DNA from: JBEPVZ01 sp041690695
GTDB taxonomy: Bacteria > Patescibacteriota > Microgenomatia > Daviesbacterales > UBA10151
Length of the DNA stretch: 29,875 nt
Assembly (NCBI GenBank): GCA_041690695.1
Contig: JBEPVZ010000012.1
Span: 1 to 29,875, forward strand
Direction: 5' to 3'
In this document: positions 8,359 through 15,193 of the stretch, one piece after another
Position numbering within the stretch: position 1 is the stretch's first letter
Layout of the letters: each line of letters begins with the position of its first letter
Notes under the pieces: model-generated
The model's database searches: none
Told to the model about the DNA's origin: nothing
The model's input: the letters and a program-made list of their open reading frames with translations, nothing else
Position numbers and translations under genes: made by a program

Positions 8359-9378
8359 GTGGAAATTTTAGGACCTAGACCTTACGATTCGAACCAGCTT
8401 TTAATTGATCAGGCTTATGCCCAAGCTGAAGTTGATAATGGTCCACAAGGCTTTAACGACTCAACCAGACATATCGATATTACTGATCAGGAAAGAGCAA
8501 TCGGTATCACCACCCATCGTTTGTTTGTGGGAAAATTAAAAAGATTACCACCTTGGTTTATTCGCGGTGGCGATAACCCTAGTATTCAGATTGTCAAAGG
8601 CTTATCACCAAGTGAGCTTGAGCAAAATCCCTTATTTGAACAACTTCCAATATTACGTTTCCCCAGCATTATTCTCGAACCGATGGCTAGAGAGCCTATT
8701 TCCCCCAGCTTAGCTCGAGTTATATATAATTTTAAAAGGGTCGAAGACAAGTTAGCTGACTATACTGGACGGGCCAACCAAACCTTTAGAAACTATTGGG
8801 GTATTATGAACTCCTACAACCAATGGGGATTTGAAGAAAACCAGCATAGCGAAGCGTTAGGACTAATTTTAGCGATGACTGGACAGATGCCGATTGACGA
8901 GCAGGAAGCTCAATATTATGACAATCTCGCCCAAACCTGGGAGCAGCCGTTTGCCACTCCTCGCCAGATGGTGGTCTATGCCGCTTTTCAGGAACGGATG
9001 ACTAGTCTGACATATAAAGGGCTTAGAGACCATGCCCTAAAGAACGGTGCTCCTACTATGGCTGAAATTTTGGGCCTAATCTCACACGACGAGGCTTATC
9101 ATGGAGGTGGTTATACTAAATTTGCCCAAGTCTTCTATGAAATTGACCCCAACGGAACAATTGCTGATACACTCTACGTGGCAGAACGATTTAGGATGCC
9201 AGCTCAAAATCTGACGGCTGAGCCAAAAGCCGACTTAATGGCCACTTTCCGAGTTGGAGCTTATAGCAAAGATATGGTTTCTCAAGGAACTATTTTAAAA
9301 ACTCTCCTTGGTCTTGGCTATATTGACCCCGATTTGGCTAAAAAAACCGCCGATAATTACTGGAAAAAAGCAAGCTAA
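8359..9378 (+). CDS. Acyl-ACP desaturase-like ferritin-fold diiron protein
   Basis: The 339-residue soluble protein carries the diiron ligand pattern of type 2 (acyl-[ACP]) fatty acid desaturases: EENQH (E160, H163), FQERMTSLT (E212) and DEAYH (E245, H248). The spacings E160-E212 (52) and E212-E245 (33) nearly equal those of castor stearoyl-ACP desaturase (E143-E196-E229). The sixth ligand, from the first helix, is less clear because the loop before EENQH is shorter; E129 is a candidate. The expected role is O2-dependent insertion of a cis double bond into an acyl chain. This is unexpected if the host lacks fatty-acid synthesis, as CPR bacteria usually do, so another oxidation or an oxygen-scavenging role is possible. 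GTG start, TATAGT 7 nt upstream, no SD. It is convergent with 9401. Confidence 0.75.
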   Translation: MEILGPRPYDSNQLLIDQAYAQAEVDNGPQGFNDSTRHIDITDQERAIGITTHRLFVGKLKRLPPWFIRGGDNPSIQIVKGLSPSELEQNPLFEQLPILRFPSIILEPMAREPISPSLARVIYNFKRVEDKLADYTGRANQTFRNYWGIMNSYNQWGFEENQHSEALGLILAMTGQMPIDEQEAQYYDNLAQTWEQPFATPRQMVVYAAFQERMTSLTYKGLRDHALKNGAPTMAEILGLISHDEAYHGGGYTKFAQVFYEIDPNGTIADTLYVAERFRMPAQNLTAEPKADLMATFRVGAYSKDMVSQGTILKTLLGLGYIDPDLAKKTADNYWKKAS

Positions 9379-9400
9379 AATTTATTGACCAATTAGCCAG

Positions 9401-10249
9401 TCACTGATACCAACGTCCGGCTAAGAAATCTCTTCTTGAAATGATAGTGTCTGTCATTGATTTAGATTTCTCGTGAGAATAGCTAGCTCTTGGTTGTTGA
9501 ATGGTGGGTAGTGTTCGACTGTCTGTGGTTGATTGCAATCCTGTTGTTTGGGCAAATTTATCGGCTGCGAAAGCTTCCAGTTCATCCATTCTAAGGACTT
9601 TTTTAAGGACCAGCTCTCCGTAGTTACTCCTTCCGCCAGAAGTCAGTGATTGTCGAATGGCTTCTAAAACAACCCGCTTATTAGATTCAGAAAAACCATA
9701 AAATCCTTCTTTACCTAATAAATTAATATAGTCATCTTCTTGATCAAGCGGTAATTTATGCATTTTAATCAATTTTAATATATGGCTAGTACGAGACAAT
9801 CCCGTCTCTTCGTTTATGTCATCCATAAAAACCTTTACATCGTCGTCTTCTCGACCATCTGGTAGAAAACGTAACGTCGCCGTACCGTATGAACAGCTTC
9901 GCTCATCGACCCAACAATGATTGATAACTAGCTGATGACGGCCGAGTGGTAGCATTATTTCGGCATAGGTTTCCATAATATCGTCACCCAGTGGTTCTGA
10001 GCGGTATTGGACTGGCAGGTGACGCATGACATCGCCAATGGCACTGACCATGGTATCAATTGGCAGTTCACCCGGAAAAGCTTGAAGTGTTTGTAAACGT
10101 TTGACCCAAGGCAGTTGTTCGATAAATAGTGGTCTGAGCATCTCGGGGGCGTAAGAATGACCAAATAGAAGTAATCTGGTTCCAACTGTCGCTGCTCCTT
10201 GGAGGAATTGACCTCTTCGGACTTCGCTTTCAAATATTTCTAATCCCAC
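9401..10249 (-). CDS. Orphan protein of unknown function
   Basis: The 282-residue protein is soluble, with no signal peptide. The N-terminal part is mixed alpha/beta (residues 1-130), a middle part is strongly acidic (about 133-150), and a helical segment (about 180-230) precedes a polar, Ser/Thr-rich low-complexity C-terminus. No family is recognised. The only start in the upstream open stretch is GTG 10249. It has a perfect TATAAT (10257-10262) 7 nt upstream on the minus strand, so the gene has its own promoter although it begins only 23 nt after the stop of the preceding gene. Confidence 0.55.
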   Translation of the reverse strand: MGLEIFESEVRRGQFLQGAATVGTRLLLFGHSYAPEMLRPLFIEQLPWVKRLQTLQAFPGELPIDTMVSAIGDVMRHLPVQYRSEPLGDDIMETYAEIMLPLGRHQLVINHCWVDERSCSYGTATLRFLPDGREDDDVKVFMDDINEETGLSRTSHILKLIKMHKLPLDQEDDYINLLGKEGFYGFSESNKRVVLEAIRQSLTSGGRSNYGELVLKKVLRMDELEAFAADKFAQTTGLQSTTDSRTLPTIQQPRASYSHEKSKSMTDTIISRRDFLAGRWYQ

Positions 10250-10256
10250 TTGGTTG

Positions 10257-10262
10257 ATTATA
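10257..10262 (-). promoter_or_regulatory. Consensus -10 TATAAT of the 10249 gene
   Basis: TATAAT is followed by 7 nt and the GTG start. It supports this start and a leaderless transcript. Confidence 0.5.
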
Positions 10263-10272
10263 TCAAATGCAT

Positions 10273-11382
10273 CTAGTTACCAGGTAATAGTTGGCCATTT
10301 TTATATATTCGTAAATCTATCCTAGTTCCGTTTGAGGTTGATTGCAAATCCAGGTAAAAAAAACGATTACTATTGTTAGTACATCTGACACTTGATTGTG
10401 CATCTTGACTATTCTGATAACTTCCCGATCCACCATTACAATTCCATCCTGAATTAGCCATGTTTACTTTATTGGTATAAAAAGAGCTAACTTTCTCAAA
10501 ACTGTCAGTAGTAGTCCAAGTATATAGAGATAAATCGCATGGCTGGGATGACTGTACATCGTTACATGCTGGATATATATCTTCTTTAACAAAGATAGCA
10601 TTTGAGTATAACGGAAAATTCTGTAAGTTGCTTATATTTAAAACATTTACTGAATTATTCTGGGTTGTGAATTTAAAGGTAGAGAGAGTTTGGTCAAGTT
10701 CTGAAACTAATTGTTTAAAGTCGAAGTCTAATTGACTTTGGAAAATATCTAAACCTGGGTCCTCTGGGTTTTGTGATTCTATTACAGCACTAATTTCAAA
10801 ACAGGAGTAATTTTTTATAGTTCTATAAATACTACCTCCAATAACATGACCTGCTTCTATAGCGTCCCATTCACTTACGTAATACGTTGTTCCATTAATA
10901 GTATTTTTATTCGTAAGTATTTTTTTGTTAAAAGAATAGCAGTTAGACGTATCTGTCGAGTTGCTGATACTGAAATTTGCATCCTCTAAATATTGTGGAG
11001 TAGTGATGTGTAAGCCTTTTTTATTAACAAGCACAATGAGGTTAGATAAATTATAGGGTGGAAAATACTCAGAAGTGGCCTTAATAATTGTAAAATCTGG
11101 TGGATAGTCAAACATAAAATTATATTGCATATTTGTGTATGTTTTCCAATTTGCTGTTGGATCAGTTGTTGGAGAAGGAGTCAGGGTAGTTGTCGGAACT
11201 ACTTGAACAGTCGGATGCTGCTGATTATTGCTCGTACCAAGAAAGTAAGTACCTAAACCAACTCCAATCAGTAGAATTGCTACAACTAAGGTAATGAATG
11301 TTTTTGAAGGTCTATGAGAAGTAATCTGGGGTACAAAAGGAATATTCTGCATTTCTGTTTGCTGAGGGATTTGGTTCTCCAT
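10273..11382 (-). CDS. Tagged membrane-anchored surface protein, paralogue of 13373-14572
   Basis: The 369-residue protein begins MENQIPQQ, has a transmembrane helix (about 30-49), a Thr/Pro linker (about 57-77) and an extracytoplasmic domain. That domain opens with WKTYTNMQYNFMFDYPP, a motif nearly repeated in the 14572 protein (WKTYTNTQYGYSFKYPEG). The W-x-T-Y-x-N...Y-P pattern resembles PsbP-like domains common in surface proteins of this kind of bacterium. Several Cys suggest extracellular disulfides. Function unknown. Its upstream region, including promoter and tRNA-derived repeat, is homologous to that of the 14572 gene, so gene and leader were duplicated together. Confidence 0.6.
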   Translation of the reverse strand: MENQIPQQTEMQNIPFVPQITSHRPSKTFITLVVAILLIGVGLGTYFLGTSNNQQHPTVQVVPTTTLTPSPTTDPTANWKTYTNMQYNFMFDYPPDFTIIKATSEYFPPYNLSNLIVLVNKKGLHITTPQYLEDANFSISNSTDTSNCYSFNKKILTNKNTINGTTYYVSEWDAIEAGHVIGGSIYRTIKNYSCFEISAVIESQNPEDPGLDIFQSQLDFDFKQLVSELDQTLSTFKFTTQNNSVNVLNISNLQNFPLYSNAIFVKEDIYPACNDVQSSQPCDLSLYTWTTTDSFEKVSSFYTNKVNMANSGWNCNGGSGSYQNSQDAQSSVRCTNNSNRFFYLDLQSTSNGTRIDLRIYKNGQLLPGN

Positions 11383-11388
11383 TATTAG

Positions 11389-11417
11389 ATTGTTTCAGCT
11401 ATTGAAGACGATTGCAA
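11389..11417 (-). promoter_or_regulatory. Shared-type promoter of the 11382 gene
   Basis: On the minus strand TTGCAA (11412-11417), a 17-bp spacer ending in TGA, and AACAAT (11389-11394) are followed by 6 nt and the ATG. The same layout precedes genes 13313 and 14572. Confidence 0.5.
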
Positions 11418-11512
11418 GTTTATCACACGCGATAATGTGTGGTTCGAAGTACTGATCGGGTCATAAAATTTGAGGCTAAATGAATTTTTTGTAAATACAC
11501 GTGGAACCACAC

Positions 11513-11643
11513 CTTTAGCCTATTGCACCAAGCTACTCGTGATTCTAAAAATGTTCACGACACGTTCGGTGACCCGAATGATTGTCTATTTGAACCGACA
11601 TTAGCCTGGCTAGACCATCTCCGAAAACTATACCAGAAAAATG
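11513..11643 (-). repeat. tRNA-Lys-derived repeat, copy A
   Basis: This 131-bp stretch aligns without gaps to copy B (14705-14835). The last 91 bp (11553-11643) differ at only three positions. Its first 65 bp align without gaps to 17985-18049 (copy C), which is the downstream flank and 3' end of the intact tRNA-Lys gene. On the minus strand it reads as a decayed tRNA end: a T-arm-like GGTTCAAAT, then TCGGGTCACC and the flank. It contains the palindrome TAGCCTGGCTA (11602-11612). It may be an attachment-site remnant or a duplicated decayed tRNA. Confidence 0.65.
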
Positions 11644-11753
11644 ATGAAGAATGATAATCATGAGTTCTCTCTCATGTAACTTGCACTTGTTTTTCTTGGT
11701 TTTAGTGAAAGTCATTTTTTTCAATGATAATTTGAAATAGGCTTATTTACCCA

Positions 11754-13313
11754 TCATCCATCACAACTTGAATCACCAATTGTCCCCCATGGGAGAATAT
11801 ACGAAGGATACACTTTATTGGATGCATCAAATGGTACTAACTCAAAATAAATTCCTGGATATACATAATCGGCATATGGTAAGTTATCTGTCTTAAGCAT
11901 CTTTGAAGGTTCGGCAGGAGTACCATCACTAAAAACAAGATTATCTGAAGGAACCTCAAAATCGGTTACTGTTGGAATGCTTCTATTAAAAACAGACGTT
12001 GGAGGTAAAACGATATCATAGAGTACACCATCGATTTTAAAATAAACTAATCGTTGAGACGTACTTCCTCGTTCACTTCTATTCTGCGGGAAAGACAATC
12101 GGTAATAAATGTCAGGGTTCTTTGATGCTACTAGAGGAATAGAGAGTCCATTTGCATCACTTAAACCTGAACATCTATGTGTAATCGTAAAACGATCCTG
12201 TACGGGTACAGAGGGTGAGAGTGGAAAGCCTGGCTCTATCGAATACCCAGGATTATAGACAATTGTGTACTTAACTGATGTCTTCGTATCACCTCGCAGT
12301 ACTTCCAAAGAATTACTGCCTTGTTGCAACTCAAGATTAGCCAAGACAAGTAAATCTACTTGCTTATTTCCCAAACATTCATGTTCACTAGAGTAATTGA
12401 TATAGCCTGTTTTTTCCAATGTATCAACAAAGTAAGCAGAACAATCAACATATGGTTGTGTTGTAAATCCATGAGAATCTATTTTTGTACCATTTAGCGC
12501 AATCGTAAGATCATTTGTTTTGCTAGGCGTGAAATAAGTATAATAAACAGTATTTAATGTGGTTTCATTTGGGTGAAAAAATTTATTATCAGGGTAAATC
12601 TTTAAGAACTGACTACTTATGAATGATTCACCGACCAGATTTAGCTTAATTACTGCGGTAATCTTGTTCTGCTTAACTATTTTTGGAGGGTACAGCAGAT
12701 CAACCTTTGGTTGCTTATCAATGATGGGCTTTTTTTCAGTCACTTGAGGGGCTGGTTGATAAGCTGTAAATGTCAAATTACCCGGTTTAGGTTGCAAAAC
12801 GGATTTTATCTCATCAGATGTAACTAATCCTCCGGGAAGATCTAGAGTTCTATAAATAAGCAGCGGACTATCTGGATATTGACGCATTTGGGGATATGAA
12901 TCTTTAATGACATATACTTCGTTCTTTCCAATAGTAAACCACTTTTGTTCATTGGCTATAAAAGCATCTGTTGCTAGAGGCATGTCAAAATGCGGTAAAT
13001 TATATTCTGTAACCCGAAAGATTTTTCCTTGCGATTTAACGTAAAAATATTCTTTATCTAATACTGCCTCTCCAGGCAATCCAATAACTCGACCGATAAA
13101 TTTTTGATTATTTCTCACATACGATATAAGATCTCCTCGTTTTATATTTGCAACTTTGGATATGAAAAGGGTTTTATAGATCAGTACTCCGAATACTCCA
13201 ATAAGGAGAATAGCTGTCAATATGATGAGAAATTTTTTTGATAGTTTTTTAGGATGATTTGGCCGAACAATGTCGTTGTTTTGAGCTATTTGCTGAGGAA
13301 GTTGGTTCTCCAT
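11754..13313 (-). CDS. Tagged membrane protein with a catalytically dead signal-peptidase-I-like domain
   Basis: The 519-residue protein begins MENQLPQQ and has one transmembrane helix (about 27-47). Residues 57-160 read like type I signal peptidase: KRGDLISYV at 58-66, RVIGLPGE at 75-82, then a YFYVKSQGK strand and a late PQMRQYPDS stretch where GDNRxxSxDSR would be. The catalytic machinery is missing. There is no SMxPT box after the helix, the general-base Lys before R75 is G74, and GDNR/DSR are altered. The remaining 350 residues are an unrecognised, beta-rich extracytoplasmic region with a Cys-containing C-terminus. It may bind signal peptides or act as a scaffold. It has its own promoter (13320-13348) and follows the 14572 gene after 59 nt. 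Confidence 0.6.
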   Translation of the reverse strand: MENQLPQQIAQNNDIVRPNHPKKLSKKFLIILTAILLIGVFGVLIYKTLFISKVANIKRGDLISYVRNNQKFIGRVIGLPGEAVLDKEYFYVKSQGKIFRVTEYNLPHFDMPLATDAFIANEQKWFTIGKNEVYVIKDSYPQMRQYPDSPLLIYRTLDLPGGLVTSDEIKSVLQPKPGNLTFTAYQPAPQVTEKKPIIDKQPKVDLLYPPKIVKQNKITAVIKLNLVGESFISSQFLKIYPDNKFFHPNETTLNTVYYTYFTPSKTNDLTIALNGTKIDSHGFTTQPYVDCSAYFVDTLEKTGYINYSSEHECLGNKQVDLLVLANLELQQGSNSLEVLRGDTKTSVKYTIVYNPGYSIEPGFPLSPSVPVQDRFTITHRCSGLSDANGLSIPLVASKNPDIYYRLSFPQNRSERGSTSQRLVYFKIDGVLYDIVLPPTSVFNRSIPTVTDFEVPSDNLVFSDGTPAEPSKMLKTDNLPYADYVYPGIYFELVPFDASNKVYPSYILPWGTIGDSSCDG

Positions 13314-13319
13314 ATGTAT

Positions 13320-13348
13320 ATTCTTTCAGAGAAAAGGTATTAGTGCAA
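13320..13348 (-). promoter_or_regulatory. Shared-type promoter of the 13313 gene
   Basis: TTGCAC (13343-13348), a 17-bp spacer ending in TGA, and AAGAAT (13320-13325) are followed by 6 nt and the ATG. The layout is the same as for genes 11382 and 14572, although the spacer sequence is not conserved. Confidence 0.45.
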
Positions 13349-13372
13349 TGGGGTGAGAGAAGAGTTAGATTG

Positions 13373-14572
13373 TTATTTTTGACCACCATCAGAAAATTTA
13401 TGGTTAAATTTATATGTTGAAAGTATTTGGTTAAATGTAGTTTCATCACCAGCTTCTAGCATTATTTCAACATGACCCCAGCCTGGATTATCTAAATATA
13501 CTACGTCCGATAATCCAATAGTCGATGACTCATTTCCACGGATTCCCGTATAACCTGAGATGGTGAACGGTTTAATGGTCGTATTTGTTGAAGAGCCATT
13601 TGTATAAGGAAAGCTCTGTGGCATAGCAAGTGTAGAATCACAGATGCTGACTAGCTGATGACTAGTTGGAGAAATTTTAGCCGGAATATCTTGTGGATTG
13701 GAGATATCACTCAACAGAGCACAAGAAGGAGATGATTGGTACACGTACCAAGATGAAGGATATTGAACGGAAGACGCGTCGGTGGTGTATGTTTTGGAGC
13801 TGGTTGTACCAGTTGCTTGTTCTTGATTGGTGAATTGGAAGGTAGAGACTATTTGGTCAGTTATTTTCTGATATGCTGTTTCGATTTCTGGTGTGCCGCC
13901 GTTATAGGTTTCTGTAATTGCAAATATTTTACCACTAGTTTTTATAAATGATATTGTGTAATCTCCCACACAGTTCTTTTCGCTATACGTTGCTGCTTTT
14001 TGGCCACCAATAGTGATGGAGGATACGGACGAGATAGTAGCTGCTGAAGAGTTTGGGCAATTATCTTTGGCAGATGCAGCAGCTTTCGTTGCTGCTTCTA
14101 AAGGAGTTGTGGCATCTACCCAACTTAAGGTAACCGATACCATATATCCATCAAATAGTTCTGTTTGCGTTCTTCCTGAAGCTGTTTGTGTGGGACCGAG
14201 ATAGCTTAGTTTTGCTGCTGTATACGTGCCTCCAGGATTGCCTTCAACATTCTCAGCAACATTGGTGCCTTCTGGATATTTAAAAGAATAGCCATATTGT
14301 GTGTTGGTATATGTTTTCCAATCTGCGGTTGGATCAATAGTGGGATTTGTATTATTAACCTGGGTAAGTGTAGGAGAGGTTGGTTGTTGAGTTGTTGTCG
14401 AAGAGTGTTGTATGTTGTTTGATAAAAAATATCCACTTAGTAGTCCAACTGCAAGTAAAACGATCGCGCCAATGACGATAAGAAAGGTAGGAGAAGGTTT
14501 TTTGGAAACAGCAGACTGAATTGCTGGCTCAAGATCGTTATTATTCTGCTGAGGAGGTATTTGACTATCCAT
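13373..14572 (-). CDS. Tagged membrane-anchored surface protein with PsbP-like domains
   Basis: The 399-residue protein begins MDSQIPPQQ, a variant of the shared tag. It has a transmembrane helix (about 29-49), a Thr/Pro linker and an extracytoplasmic region. The first domain opens with WKTYTNTQYGYSFKYPEG (from about residue 85). A second domain of similar type may start near 262 (KTYTTDASSVQYPSSW). Paired Cys residues suggest disulfides. Function unknown; anchoring at the outer face of the membrane is likely. It is a paralogue of the 10273-11382 product. Its upstream region carries the same promoter and repeat B. The gene runs away from the copper cassette, divergent from csoR. Confidence 0.6.
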   Translation of the reverse strand: MDSQIPPQQNNNDLEPAIQSAVSKKPSPTFLIVIGAIVLLAVGLLSGYFLSNNIQHSSTTTQQPTSPTLTQVNNTNPTIDPTADWKTYTNTQYGYSFKYPEGTNVAENVEGNPGGTYTAAKLSYLGPTQTASGRTQTELFDGYMVSVTLSWVDATTPLEAATKAAASAKDNCPNSSAATISSVSSITIGGQKAATYSEKNCVGDYTISFIKTSGKIFAITETYNGGTPEIETAYQKITDQIVSTFQFTNQEQATGTTSSKTYTTDASSVQYPSSWYVYQSSPSCALLSDISNPQDIPAKISPTSHQLVSICDSTLAMPQSFPYTNGSSTNTTIKPFTISGYTGIRGNESSTIGLSDVVYLDNPGWGHVEIMLEAGDETTFNQILSTYKFNHKFSDGGQK

Positions 14573-14578
14573 AGTTAG

Positions 14579-14607
14579 ATTGTTTCAGATAGTGAAGACG
14601 ATTGCAA
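14579..14607 (-). promoter_or_regulatory. Shared-type promoter of the 14572 gene
   Basis: TTGCAA (14602-14607), a 17-bp spacer ending in TGA, and AACAAT (14579-14584) are followed by 6 nt and the ATG. It is nearly identical to the 11382 promoter. Confidence 0.5.
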
Positions 14608-14704
14608 ATTTATGCCGTTCGATAATGTGTGGTCCAAAGTACCGGTCGGGTGATTAAAATTCGAGGCTGAATAAAATTAAGGACAGCTAAAGCTTGAATC
14701 ATAT

Positions 14705-14835
14705 CTTTAGCCCAGTATATCAATCTATTCGTGATGTTGAAAGAGTTCACGACACGTTCGGTGACCCGAATGATTGTCTATTTGAACCGACATTAGCCTG
14801 GCTAGAGCATCTCCGAAAGGTATACCAGAAAAATG
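14705..14835 (-). repeat. tRNA-Lys-derived repeat, copy B
   Basis: This is the partner of copy A (11513-11643), offset by 3192 bp. It aligns without gaps over 131 bp, and the final 91 bp differ at three positions. It contains the same TAGCCTGGCTA palindrome (14794-14804). It marks the left edge of the copper cassette; copy C with tRNA-Lys marks the right edge. Confidence 0.65.
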
Positions 14836-14856
14836 TGGGGATGGATTAAGTTCACC

Positions 14857-14885
14857 TTGACATATTAGTTCATTTTCCCTAATAT
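14857..14885 (+). promoter_or_regulatory. csoR-copA promoter
   Basis: TTGACA (14857-14862), a 17-bp spacer and TAATAT (14880-14885) form a textbook sigma70-type promoter starting transcription near 14892, just before the csoR SD. Confidence 0.7.
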
Positions 14886-14906
14886 ATCCCTATTGGGGGG
14901 ATATAT
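14882..14906 (+). promoter_or_regulatory. Probable CsoR operator
   Basis: ATATATCCC (14882-14890), 7 nt, then GGGATATAT (14898-14906) form a perfect 9-bp inverted repeat with a G/C tract core, like known CsoR operators. It overlaps the -10, the SD (GGGGGG, 14895-14900) and the csoR start codon, so binding should block transcription (autoregulation relieved by Cu(I)). Confidence 0.6.
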
Positions 14907-15177
14907 GGCATACAGACCAAAAGATACACAAGAAAGAATCACGCACCGTCTTAAAATCGCGCGAGGACACTTAGATAAAGTCATACAAATGATGGCAGAT
15001 GACGTGTATTGTATTGACGTCATGCACCAAATGCAGGCAATAGAGAGTGGTTTACGGGAAACAGGAAACCTTCTTTTAGAGAATCACCTGAAATTATGTG
15101 TGGCTGATGCAATTAGTAAAGGAGAAAAGGACAAGGCAATTGAAGAAATTATGCAGGTTTTCAAAAAGAAAAAATAA
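14905..15177 (+). CDS. csoR: CsoR-family copper-sensing transcriptional repressor
   Basis: The 90-residue all-helical protein matches the CsoR/RcnR (DUF156) family. Cu(I) ligands C36, H61 and C65 (YCIDV and ENHLKLC) fall at exactly the residue numbers of Mycobacterium tuberculosis CsoR. It is expected to repress the cassette as a tetramer without copper and release DNA when Cu(I) binds. ATG 14905 is chosen over TTG 14893 because a G-rich SD (14895-14900) lies 4 nt upstream and the ligand numbering then fits. It starts a three-gene plus-strand operon (16-nt, then 62-nt gaps). Translation by SD is unlike the native neighbours. Confidence 0.88.
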   Translation: MAYRPKDTQERITHRLKIARGHLDKVIQMMADDVYCIDVMHQMQAIESGLRETGNLLLENHLKLCVADAISKGEKDKAIEEIMQVFKKKK

Positions 15178-15193
15178 GGAAAGGAGAAATAAT

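Larger units (their letters stand above)
11383..11753. other. 371-bp gene-free leader with promoter, inverted repeats and tRNA-derived repeat A
   Basis: The first part (about 11383-11460) is closely similar to 14573-14650 and holds the promoter. GTGTGGTTC (11437-11445) pairs with GAACCACAC (11504-11512), while GGCTAAA (11474-11480) pairs with TTTAGCC (11514-11520). The two pairings interleave, so they could form a pseudoknot or alternative hairpins. Repeat A occupies 11513-11643. A CATGAG/CTCATG hairpin lies at 11659-11676. No clear terminator was found. Confidence 0.45.
14573..14904. other. 332-bp divergent intergenic region
   Basis: From left to right it holds the minus-strand promoter of gene 14572, a GCTAAAG/CTTTAGC hairpin (ends near 14688 and 14711), repeat B (14705-14835), and the csoR promoter and operator (14857-14906). 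The native-like part ends at about 14835, where the copper cassette begins. Confidence 0.5.

Noticed and set aside
11553..11643. Functional tRNA in repeat A (and in B, 14745-14835)
   Set aside because: The T-arm-like part is seen, but no acceptor pairing, proper D-arm or anticodon stem can be built, and the end reads CCG instead of CCA.
15098..15193. In-frame upstream extension of the Met-rich protein
   Set aside because: It overlaps csoR in another frame; the strong SD and signal-type N-terminus place the start at 15194.
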